A DNA stretch of 11,941 nt, from contig CAJJTI010000048.1 of the NCBI GenBank assembly GCA_905194705.1, positions 1-11,941 of the forward strand, written 5' to 3'. Each line of letters starts with the position of its first letter. Positions within the stretch are counted from its first letter, which is position 1. This stretch comes from an uncultured Solobacterium sp. (GTDB lineage: Bacteria > Bacillota_I > Bacilli_A > Erysipelotrichales > Erysipelotrichaceae). The position numbers and the translations under genes were made by a program. This document shows positions 1 through 8,099 of this stretch, piece after piece. The notes under the pieces are model-generated. The model worked only from the letters and a program-made list of their open reading frames with translations. It did not search any database and was not told the origin of the DNA.

Positions 1-1217
1 ATCTTATATTCATGATAAAGATGCGCAAAAAATAATATTGCAAGTCCTACAGCACTGTAACATGCAGTCCATTTAGTTGCTATACCGAGTCCCATACTGA
101 TACCGCATCTTGCTAGAAGCGAGAAACGATATTTTGTTGCAGTGTCATAGAAATGTGTATTAACATAGCGAATCATGTAATAGAACATCAAGATGATAAA
201 AAATACACTGAATGGTTCTAAAGTTGCAATTCTAGATGTAGTTAAATGCATAAATTCTACATCTAATAAAATTGTTCCAAGTATTGCACTGTTACGACGA
301 TGAAAGAGCTCTTTTATTAACATATAGAATAAAGGAACAAGTAATATACCAAATATTGCTCCAGGTAATCGCCACGCAAGAGGATTATTACCAAGTAATT
401 TAATGCTTAAAGCAATCAAACTTGTACCTAATAGTGGATGAACACTTGCATACATATATTGTCCATCAGCAATCTCATTTGCATTTCTTGGATGATATAC
501 TTCATCAAAATAGCTTTGATCCAAATATGTAGGATGAAGTACTACTTTATCCTGTTCATCTATAAGTAATGTTGCAGGATAGCTTGATTCATTAAAGTTA
601 TCTTCATAAATAGATACAGGTAATAAATAGTCAGCATCTTTTTTCTTGAAGGCAATTTCTGTTAAAGTGTCATTTTGATTTGTACATTCTAATTTGATAT
701 AGCGATAATTATAATCTCCTTTTGTGATTTTATAGGAATAAATACTACCATCTGTATAGTTGACAATGTTATCCCATACAGTTAAGTCATTACTGCCAGA
801 AATAGATATGTCTTGAATCCCAAGTTGGTAAGTATTTGGATTACTGTTGTTGTCGCCTTCACAATAGAAAGCAATAACTTCATCAAAATCAGTTTCATTA
901 GTTAATTCAAATATAATTTGTTGTTCATTACTTGAAGGTTGCCATGTTGTAACAGGCATTTTTGTGTGACCTAAATCATATAAAGATACGACAGCATAAA
1001 TACCTGTAAGAAGTAATATCCAAAAGAGATCTTTTTTAGTATATGCAGTTCTACTTGAGGCAGGTACATACTCTACTATATCTACTTGTGGTCTTTTATA
1101 AGTGAAAGGTGGTAATAACTTTTTAAGTAATAAACAAAACAAAAAAACAATGAATATAAGAACTAATATTGATAAAAGAGATTCATTTTTAAACAAAGAA
1201 TAACTAATTAAATTCAT
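1..1217 (-). CDS. GT39/PMT-family phospholipid carrier-dependent glycosyltransferase (partial, 3' end off the window)
   Basis: I translated this gene by hand: it starts at ATG 1217-1215 and stays open for 405 codons to the window edge, so the C-terminus is missing. Membrane segments lie near residues 12-32 and 64-80. Residues about 90-200 form a soluble insert that looks like an F5/8C (discoidin)-type beta-sandwich (ISISGSNDLTVWDN, then YRYIKLEC). The glycosyltransferase core follows: FDEVYH at 237-242 carries the Asp-Glu pair typical of GT39/PMT enzymes, then HPLLG at 260-264, AWRLPGAIFG at 281-290, SRI at 328-330 and ATKWT at 380-384, all in the order seen in protein O-mannosyltransferases. 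Such enzymes move a sugar from a polyprenyl phosphate to an acceptor on the outer face of the membrane; the acceptor here is unknown. The Shine-Dalgarno is weak (TGGG, about 9 bases upstream of the ATG). The gene is transcribed away from groES. Confidence 0.85.
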   Translation of the reverse strand, partial: MNLISYSLFKNESLLSILVLIFIVFLFCLLLKKLLPPFTYKRPQVDIVEYVPASSRTAYTKKDLFWILLLTGIYAVVSLYDLGHTKMPVTTWQPSSNEQQIIFELTNETDFDEVIAFYCEGDNNSNPNTYQLGIQDISISGSNDLTVWDNIVNYTDGSIYSYKITKGDYNYRYIKLECTNQNDTLTEIAFKKKDADYLLPVSIYEDNFNESSYPATLLIDEQDKVVLHPTYLDQSYFDEVYHPRNANEIADGQYMYASVHPLLGTSLIALSIKLLGNNPLAWRLPGAIFGILLVPLFYMLIKELFHRRNSAILGTILLDVEFMHLTTSRIATLEPFSVFFIILMFYYMIRYVNTHFYDTATKYRFSLLARCGISMGLGIATKWTACYSAVGLAILFFAHLYHEYK

Positions 1218-1235
1218 AAAATTTACCCAGAAAGT

Positions 1236-1241
1236 ATTATA
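1236..1241 (-). promoter_or_regulatory. Candidate -10 (TATAAT) for the GT39 gene
   Basis: The minus strand reads TATAAT, 18 bases upstream of ATG 1217. No good -35 lies 16-18 bases upstream (the best reads AGTCAT). The promoter is therefore only plausible. It lies about 32 bases from the first CIRCE element, so HrcA bound there might also influence this gene; that is inference. Confidence 0.4.
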
Positions 1242-1273
1242 TCAGTTTGTAAGAAAGAATGACTTAGAAATGT

Positions 1274-1300
1274 TTAGCACTCATATTGACAGAGTGATAA
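1274..1300 (+). promoter_or_regulatory. CIRCE operator 1 (HrcA site), upstream of groES
   Basis: TTAGCACTC at 1274-1282, nine bases, then GAGTGATAA at 1292-1300. This is the CIRCE architecture (TTAGCACTC-N9-GAGTGCTAA) with one mismatch, A for C at 1297. The groES -35 hexamer sits inside the spacer, so a bound HrcA would block RNA polymerase. Confidence 0.88.
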
Positions 1301-1314
1301 AACATAGCTATACT
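1286..1314 (+). promoter_or_regulatory. Sigma-A promoter of groESL
   Basis: The -35 TTGACA (1286-1291) matches the consensus fully. A 17-base spacer leads to the -10 TATACT (1309-1314), one base off consensus. Transcription should start near 1321, at the left edge of the second CIRCE element. The -35 overlaps CIRCE 1. Confidence 0.85.
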
Positions 1315-1321
1315 AATTATG

Positions 1322-1348
1322 TTAGCAAAGTTAGGTTATGAGTGCTAA
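1322..1348 (+). promoter_or_regulatory. CIRCE operator 2 (HrcA site), in the groES leader
   Basis: TTAGCAAAG at 1322-1330, nine bases, then a perfect GAGTGCTAA at 1340-1348. The right half is exact; the left half has three mismatches at its inner end. The element occupies about +2 to +28 of the predicted transcript and ends just before the Shine-Dalgarno GGGAGG (1350-1355). It is the mirror case of CIRCE 1, whose left half is exact. Confidence 0.8.
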
Positions 1349-1362
1349 CGGGAGGTATAAAA

Positions 1363-3281
<1,919 letters not shown>

Positions 3282-3303
3282 TCATTAAATAAAGATTTAG
3301 ATT

Positions 3304-3339
3304 AGGTTTGGTAAAACGCCAAACCTTTTTTCTTTTTTT
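3304..3339 (+). terminator. Intrinsic terminator of groESL
   Basis: An 8-bp perfect stem AGGTTTGG/CCAAACCT (3304-3311 with 3319-3326) has a 7-base loop. It is followed by a run of T broken by a single C up to 3339. It begins 22 bases after the groEL stop. Confidence 0.93.
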
Positions 3340-3392
3340 AGTAAAATATTTGGATTTATTCACAAAAGATATCGAACTTAATTTATTTTGTG

Positions 3393-3398
3393 TATACT
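3393..3398 (+). promoter_or_regulatory. Candidate -10 (TATACT) for galK
   Basis: TATACT lies 49 bases upstream of the galK start and would place transcription initiation near 3405. No recognisable -35 is found at 16-18 bases upstream, so an activator or an alternative promoter is possible. Confidence 0.45.
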
Positions 3399-3407
3399 TA
3401 TAACGTT

Positions 3408-3422
3408 AAGTAAGCGCATACA
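3408..3422 (+). promoter_or_regulatory. cre-like operator (CcpA) at galK
   Basis: AAGTAAGCGCATACA matches the catabolite-responsive element consensus WTGNAANCGNWNNCW at every specified position but one (A in place of the first T). It lies just downstream of the predicted galK start point, where CcpA bound in glucose-rich conditions would block or road-block transcription. That a sugar-catabolic gene follows supports the reading; CcpA itself is not in the window. Confidence 0.55.
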
Positions 3423-3446
3423 CGTGCAAAATGAAAGGGTAAAATT

Positions 3447-4724
3447 GTGAATAAAGAATCGTTAAATGAATTATTAGCTTCAACACAATTAGATGAAGCT
3501 ATTGCAAATTTAATCTGTGACAATGAAGTTAGTAGTGAGAAAAAACGTTATGTAGAACTATTAAACAAAGCAACAGATTTATATGGGGATGGCGATTATC
3601 ATATCGTTTCTGCTCCAGGTAGAACAGAAGTAGGTGGTAACCATACAGACCATAATAAAGGTTGTGTTGTGGCAGCAAGTGTCAATTTGGATAGTGTTGC
3701 GGTAGTTAAAAGTAATAACAGCAGTGTAGTTAATTTCATGAGTGAAGGCTTTGAGATTAAACCAGTTGATTTAAGTGATTTATCAGTAAAAAAAGATGAA
3801 GTAAATCGTACGGAAAGCTTAATTAGAGGAATTGCGGCACGATTTGTTCAATTAGGCTATAAAGTATCTGGTTTTGATGCAGCTTCAAATTCTAAAGTTT
3901 TACCAGGCTCTGGTATCAGTAGCAGTGCAAGTTTTGAAGTGTTAGTTGGTGAAATATTCAATCATCTATTCAATGAAGGAAAAATAAATGCGATTGAGAT
4001 TGCCCAAATTGCCCAATATGCCGAAAATGAATATTTTGGTAAACCATGTGGCTTAATGGATCAAATGGCAATCAGTGTTGGTGGTTTTACAGCCATTGAT
4101 TTTGCTGATCCAACTCAACCAATTGTAGAAAAAGTAGATTTTGATTTTAAGAAAGCTGGTTATTATCTTGTTATTACAAATACAAAGGGAGATCATGCAG
4201 ATTTATCAGGAGAATATGGTGCTATTCCTTTTGAAATGAAATCAGTAGCGAGAGAATTAGGTCATGAAGTATTACGTGAATGCGATTTAAATGACTTAAT
4301 GCAAAATATTACTAGTATTCGTAGTACATTACAAAATGACAGAAGTTTACTACGTGCTATTCACTTCTTTAGAGAAAATGAACGTGCTAAAGAATTAAAA
4401 GTTGCTTTAGAAAATAAGGATATGGATAAAGTACTATCTTTAATTCGTCAAAGTGGACAGTCTTCTTACATGTATTTACAAAATGTGACTGTACCGGGAA
4501 GTGTTAAATCTCAAAATTTAGCATTAGCTTTAGCATTAAGTGATGTTTATTTGAATGGTGAGGGTGCTTTTAGAGTCCATGGCGGTGGCTTTGAAGGTAC
4601 AATCCAGGCATTTGTTCCAACACATTTATTAGATGGATATATTCAATTAATGCAATCTGTATTTGGAGAAGATGCAACACATTTAATGGCAATTAGAAGT
4701 ATTGGTGGAACGCAAATAATATAG
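3447..4724 (+). CDS. galK: Galactokinase (GHMP kinase), 425 aa
   Basis: The enzyme phosphorylates alpha-D-galactose to galactose-1-phosphate, the first committed Leloir step, in the cytoplasm. The galactokinase signature PGRTEVGGNHTDHNKG spans 57-72. The GHMP ATP-binding loop LPGSGISSSAS is at 152-162. The catalytic Asp is D205 in CGLMDQMA, and the third GHMP motif HGGGFEGT is at 378-385. The protein is longer than the approximately 390-residue classical enzymes and has an N-terminal helical stretch of about 50 residues. The segment TNTKGDHADLSGEY (244-257) differs from what I expect of E. coli-type GalK, so this is a divergent subfamily and another sugar 1-kinase specificity cannot be excluded. 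The start is GTG 3447, with GAAAGGG at 3433-3439 as the Shine-Dalgarno. No galT, galE or galM adjoins it. Confidence 0.88.
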   Translation: MNKESLNELLASTQLDEAIANLICDNEVSSEKKRYVELLNKATDLYGDGDYHIVSAPGRTEVGGNHTDHNKGCVVAASVNLDSVAVVKSNNSSVVNFMSEGFEIKPVDLSDLSVKKDEVNRTESLIRGIAARFVQLGYKVSGFDAASNSKVLPGSGISSSASFEVLVGEIFNHLFNEGKINAIEIAQIAQYAENEYFGKPCGLMDQMAISVGGFTAIDFADPTQPIVEKVDFDFKKAGYYLVITNTKGDHADLSGEYGAIPFEMKSVARELGHEVLRECDLNDLMQNITSIRSTLQNDRSLLRAIHFFRENERAKELKVALENKDMDKVLSLIRQSGQSSYMYLQNVTVPGSVKSQNLALALALSDVYLNGEGAFRVHGGGFEGTIQAFVPTHLLDGYIQLMQSVFGEDATHLMAIRSIGGTQII

Positions 4725-4744
4725 ATAAAAATCCACCTTGAAAA

Positions 4745-4776
4745 GAACCCCTAAGTTTGTCCAACTTTAGGGGTTC
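4745..4776. terminator. Hairpin terminator between convergent galK and the pseudouridine synthase operon
   Basis: GAACCCCTAAGTT (4745-4757) pairs with AACTTTAGGGGTTC (4763-4776) through 13 pairs with one bulged base and a 5-base loop. On the minus strand the hairpin is followed by TTTTC, giving a usable U-tract for the leftward operon. On the plus strand it is followed by ACTTCAATA, a poor tract. It probably serves the minus-strand operon best and galK only weakly. Confidence 0.8.
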
Positions 4777-4801
4777 ACTTCAATATAGCTGATATTTTTG
4801 T

Positions 4802-5695
4802 TTATTTAATATATTTTTTAAATATTGCAAAGTCTCTATTAGGGATATCTTCAGCAACACATTCAACATTTGTGACTGGATTTTTAAATGTGATTTTATT
4901 TGCCCATAAGCACATATATTTAAAGTCCAAAGAAGGAATACCATAGAGTGGATCATTAACAATAGGGTGATTAGATGAACTCATATGCACACGGATTTGG
5001 TGTGTTCTACCTGTTTCTAATTCACATTCCATTAATAAGTAATCATCTTTGCGAGCAAGGCACTTTGCTTTAGTAGAAGCACTTAGACCAGTTTTAGAGA
5101 GTCTATATTTACCATTAACGTGTCTGTCTCTACCGATAGGCTCATTCCAGTTGAATCTCTGGTTGATTTTTGCTTTACCAGTACAGATTGCTAAATAATG
5201 ACGATGAATGGATTTTTCTGCTAACATCTTGTCAAAATAGGCTTGGAAAAATGGTATTTTTACAAATAATACAAGTCCTGTAGTGTCTTCATCTAAACGA
5301 TGAATATAGCGAACAGGAGCACAGATATTATGATTGATTTGATATCTTGCGGCTTGTTTTGCTAAACATTCCTTGTTGCCATGAATAATGATACCAGGTT
5401 CTTTATGTACGACATATACAAAGTCATCTTCATATACAACTTTACATTCTTTATCGCTTGGTTCATAATCGACCTTTTCATAAGGTAATGAAATAGTAAT
5501 GATATCTTTGGTATGTAATACTTCATTTTCATTTTCTGGTTTTTTCTTGTTGATTAAAATTTTATTTTCGTGAAGTAATAAATATCTATTTTTCTTTGAT
5601 TGAACATAATAATCGAAAAAATCAGCAAGTGTTTTATCATTAAATGTTTCATCAAGATGAATATCTATTTTTCCGTGTTTCAATTGATATTTCAT
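4802..5695 (-). CDS. RluA-family RNA pseudouridine synthase, 297 aa
   Basis: The enzyme isomerises specific uridines in RNA to pseudouridine. The catalytic Asp is D135 in the family motif HRLDEDTTG (132-140). Also visible are VVHKEPGIIIHG (95-106), ETGRTHQIRVH (227-237, motif III) and the closing NDPLYG (247-252). The N-terminal 75 residues, with NRYLLLHENKILINKKK, resemble an S4-like RNA-binding segment of the RluC/RluD type. Target position in rRNA or tRNA cannot be told from sequence. Its ATG overlaps the stop of the upstream methyltransferase as ATGA (5692-5695), implying translational coupling; there is no strong Shine-Dalgarno of its own. It is the last gene of the leftward operon, ending 26 bases before the shared hairpin. 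Confidence 0.93.
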   Translation of the reverse strand: MKYQLKHGKIDIHLDETFNDKTLADFFDYYVQSKKNRYLLLHENKILINKKKPENENEVLHTKDIITISLPYEKVDYEPSDKECKVVYEDDFVYVVHKEPGIIIHGNKECLAKQAARYQINHNICAPVRYIHRLDEDTTGLVLFVKIPFFQAYFDKMLAEKSIHRHYLAICTGKAKINQRFNWNEPIGRDRHVNGKYRLSKTGLSASTKAKCLARKDDYLLMECELETGRTHQIRVHMSSSNHPIVNDPLYGIPSLDFKYMCLWANKITFKNPVTNVECVAEDIPNRDFAIFKKYIK

Positions 5696-6999
5696 TTCGT
5701 TAAGACCGTCAAACTTTCTACATGTGGTGTATTAGGGAATAAGTCAAAAGGAATAACTGTACGAACTTGATAGTATTGTTTTAATACTTTTAAATTCTTT
5801 CCTAATGTACTTGGATTACAGGAGATATAAATAAGTTTCTTAGGTGGATTTTGTAGAATTGTTTCTAAAAATGCGTCATCTATGCCACTTCTTGGTGGAT
5901 CAACTAATAATGTATCAACTGTATGATTTTGAGATATTTTCTTATAACTTTTACCAGCATCATCACAAATAAATCTGATATGCTCATCAAAGTGATTCTT
6001 TTTCGCATTTTCATTTGCATTAATAATAGCTTGAGGAATAGACTCAATACCAATAATTGATTTCGCTTTTTTATGAGCTAGTAAACTCATTGCCCCAACT
6101 CCACAATATCCTTCTACTAATAAATCACAAGGATCTATTTTATCTACTGCTAGATGATATAGAGCAATAGCTTGACCTACATTTAGCTGGAAAAAGGATT
6201 CGCTGGATAATTGTAATTCGATATCATCAATGCGTACTGTAATATATGGATTACCGGCAAGAACACGAGTTTCTTTACCAAATATAGCAGTATTCTTTTT
6301 ATTTGTATTGATACTTTGAGAAATAGTTTCTAAACCCTCAATTTTCATTAAGTCATTAATTAATTCTTCACTGAATTTATTAGTTCCAGTAACTAGAGTA
6401 CAACCACCATGATTTTGAATACTGCGTATAACTAGATAACGAATACCTTTTCTTGTTTTAGGATTATATGCAGTTAAGTGATATTTATTTAAAACATCCA
6501 AGATACTTGTTCTTAAGAATTCAACTTCTTTTGTATGAGCTTTACAGCTTTTAATTTCTACAAATATATTTGAGTTAGGTTTATACATGCCAGTTACAAG
6601 CTTTCCATTTTTTTCTTGTATTGGTAATTTGCAGGCAGAACGATATTCTAATGCATGTTTAGATTCATGCATGTCACGTACTAAATTTTCTCTTACATGA
6701 CCATATTTCCATAAAGCTTCTACTAATAATTGTCTTTTGTAATAGGATTGAGCTTTTTCGTTCATATGCATTAGAGAACAACCACCACAGTCTTTTTGAT
6801 AAGGACATTGTGGTTCTACTCGATCATTGCTTTTTTTGATGATTTTATTGATTTTCGCTTTTGTGTAAGTCATTGTTTTGCTTGTTAAAGTAATGTCAAC
6901 AACTTCTGTTGGTAATGCGCCATCAATAAATACTGGTTTTGAGTCTAAATAGGCAATTCCTTCGCCATTTATACCTAATTTTTGAACTGTTAATTTCAT
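5692..6999 (-). CDS. rlmCD: TrmA-family 23S rRNA (uracil-C5)-methyltransferase, RlmCD-like, 435 aa
   Basis: This SAM-dependent enzyme makes 5-methyluridine; Gram-positive members modify 23S rRNA U747 and/or U1939. A TRAM domain (about 1-55) binds RNA. Iron-sulfur ligands are C65, C71, C74 (CPYQKDCGGC) and C152 (KSCKAH). SFFQLN is at 268-273. The SAM loop is VEGYCGVGA at 295-303, with VE where D is common. DPPRSGID is at 367-374, the catalytic nucleophile is C394 in YISCNPSTL, and the general-base Glu is E428 in HVES. The length is normal. Its ATG (6999-6997) overlaps the stop of the upstream reading frame as ATGA and it has no clear Shine-Dalgarno, so its translation may depend on ribosomes finishing the DHHW gene. 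RlmC, RlmD and RlmCD specificity cannot be separated here. Confidence 0.93.
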   Translation of the reverse strand: MKLTVQKLGINGEGIAYLDSKPVFIDGALPTEVVDITLTSKTMTYTKAKINKIIKKSNDRVEPQCPYQKDCGGCSLMHMNEKAQSYYKRQLLVEALWKYGHVRENLVRDMHESKHALEYRSACKLPIQEKNGKLVTGMYKPNSNIFVEIKSCKAHTKEVEFLRTSILDVLNKYHLTAYNPKTRKGIRYLVIRSIQNHGGCTLVTGTNKFSEELINDLMKIEGLETISQSINTNKKNTAIFGKETRVLAGNPYITVRIDDIELQLSSESFFQLNVGQAIALYHLAVDKIDPCDLLVEGYCGVGAMSLLAHKKAKSIIGIESIPQAIINANENAKKNHFDEHIRFICDDAGKSYKKISQNHTVDTLLVDPPRSGIDDAFLETILQNPPKKLIYISCNPSTLGKNLKVLKQYYQVRTVIPFDLFPNTPHVESLTVLTK

Positions 7000-7256
7000 T
7001 TTAAAAATACCAAATTCTTATCTTCTACAAAATTATCCATGCTGTAAATAAAGTAAACATCTGTATTTTCATCAATTAATTCAGAAACTGAATCGTGATA
7101 ATATCGTGGATCGAATACTTCAATCTGCTCATATTCACTAATTAAATAAGGTATTAGAATATGGGCGTAGGAATCTTGTATGATAATTGCCTTTCTGTTA
7201 TTTGAAACGGATGTTTGAATAGAAACATGTGCATGGTTTCCATCAAGATAATACAT
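6996..7256 (-). CDS. DHHW-family protein, C-terminal fragment (86 aa from its first ATG)
   Basis: Seen alone this is a small protein of unknown type, but it reads as the C-terminal end of the DHHW protein: RKAIIIQDSYAHILIPYL (21-38, with the probable catalytic Ser) and a closing half with FDPRYYHD (48-55). Its frame is open upstream of the ATG back to TAG 7358-7356. No Shine-Dalgarno stands before ATG 7256, so independent translation is unlikely. Its stop overlaps the start of the rRNA methyltransferase (ATGA). Confidence 0.6.
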   Translation of the reverse strand: MYYLDGNHAHVSIQTSVSNNRKAIIIQDSYAHILIPYLISEYEQIEVFDPRYYHDSVSELIDENTDVYFIYSMDNFVEDKNLVFLK

Positions 7257-7317
7257 GTATTTATCTTTTTCGTTAAGACGTTTTTCACTGAATACAGAAG
7301 AAATTGTTTCTGTACCA

Positions 7318-8094
7318 TCATATGTTGTTTCTATTTCTATTATCAGGTTTAATTTCTACTATTTTATCTGGTTCAACCCAGAAAGCACCTGAACGAGAAT
7401 ACATTGTACCAAAGAATGAGTCACTCTTTTCAATATAAGAGAATGTTTCTGGTTCTTTTTGAAGTACTTGTTTGCATATTTCTTCATAGGCAATATATGC
7501 ACCTGATTCATTCCAGTGATGATCTGTACGATAATATAAATCATCATGATTTTCTAATGAAGCATAAATATCAATATAGTTTTGATTCACTAATTCATTT
7601 TTTAAAAATTCAGATAATTCTTTTTGGTTGACATTGTATGAACCGCTAGGTAAGTCTTTACTATCAATAGAACAAGCAGTAGGCACAATGAGTATATTTG
7701 CTTTAATGTGATTATTTTCAGCAAATTCATTAATAATTGATACATTCTGCTTGATTGAACGCATATCATAGGACATAAAGCTGCGGATCAGTTTATCATC
7801 TTTACCAAAGTAGACATTGTTATTTTCGATACAGGTACATAACTTTTTAAAAGCTGCTTTTAATTCAATCCAGCTGTCTCTTTGAACAAACTGATCAGAA
7901 AAATAAGTTTCAAACAAATCATCATAATTACCAGTAAATACTGTATGAATATTAGTTTCTGGTAAAGAGGAGAGTGTTCTATTTTCATTTTCTGAATACT
8001 CTTTTGTAGGTGTAATTACATTCCACAAAGAAAATATACCAATAAACAAGATGAAGATTAAAATCGTTATTTTTTGAATTACATTGTTTTTCAT
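7318..8094 (-). CDS. DHHW-family protein, N-terminal fragment (258 aa)
   Basis: This is the 5' open frame of the split gene, with a membrane anchor at about residues 8-25, then an extracellular domain with FSDQFVQRDSW (65-75), NILIVPTACS (133-142) and YRTDHHWNESG (188-198). The true start is ATG 8094, just after the MBOAT stop; a longer frame to 8181 lies inside the MBOAT coding region and is not believable. The last eight residues (NRNRNNI region) are out-of-frame reading after the shift. As written, the product keeps D191/H192/H193/W194 but lacks the serine. Confidence 0.75.
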   Translation of the reverse strand: MKNNVIQKITILIFILFIGIFSLWNVITPTKEYSENENRTLSSLPETNIHTVFTGNYDDLFETYFSDQFVQRDSWIELKAAFKKLCTCIENNNVYFGKDDKLIRSFMSYDMRSIKQNVSIINEFAENNHIKANILIVPTACSIDSKDLPSGSYNVNQKELSEFLKNELVNQNYIDIYASLENHDDLYYRTDHHWNESGAYIAYEEICKQVLQKEPETFSYIEKSDSFFGTMYSRSGAFWVEPDKIVEIKPDNRNRNNI

Positions 8095-8099
8095 AATTT

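Larger units (their letters stand above)
6996..8094 (-). pseudogene. DHHW/AlgX-like acyltransferase-partner protein, split by a frameshift (about 365 aa if restored)
   Basis: The first part runs from ATG 8094 to TGA 7318-7320; the second reads in the +1 frame to the TGA at 6996-6998. Skipping one base near 7338 joins them smoothly as IKPD-N-EIETTYDGTETISS, continuing to the 3' fragment with no further stop. The protein starts with a short cytoplasmic end and a membrane anchor (about residues 8-25). It carries TDHHWNESGAY (190-200), the signature that names the DHHW family, and in the second fragment IIIQDSYAH, where the Ser is the likely SGNH-type nucleophile. These proteins work outside the membrane with an MBOAT such as the one immediately upstream to acylate exported glycans. 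The gene starts 5 bases after the MBOAT stop. It is either a real mutation or a sequencing error. Confidence 0.8.

Noticed and set aside
1342..1362. GTG start for groES giving seven extra residues
   Set aside because: It lies inside the CIRCE element and the Shine-Dalgarno; ATG 1363 has ideal spacing and gives the usual MLKPLHDYVVLEK start.
4780..4962. 60-residue minus-strand frame over the end of the pseudouridine synthase
   Set aside because: It overlaps the real gene in another frame and has no family resemblance.
7318..7358. Programmed frameshifting in the DHHW gene
   Set aside because: A +1 shift would be needed, but there is no recognisable slippery codon with a stop or hairpin as in known cases; a mutation or sequencing error is simpler.
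7359..7631. Short frames on both strands inside the DHHW gene
   Set aside because: They overlap the DHHW coding sequence, which has recognisable motifs, and lack ribosome binding sites.
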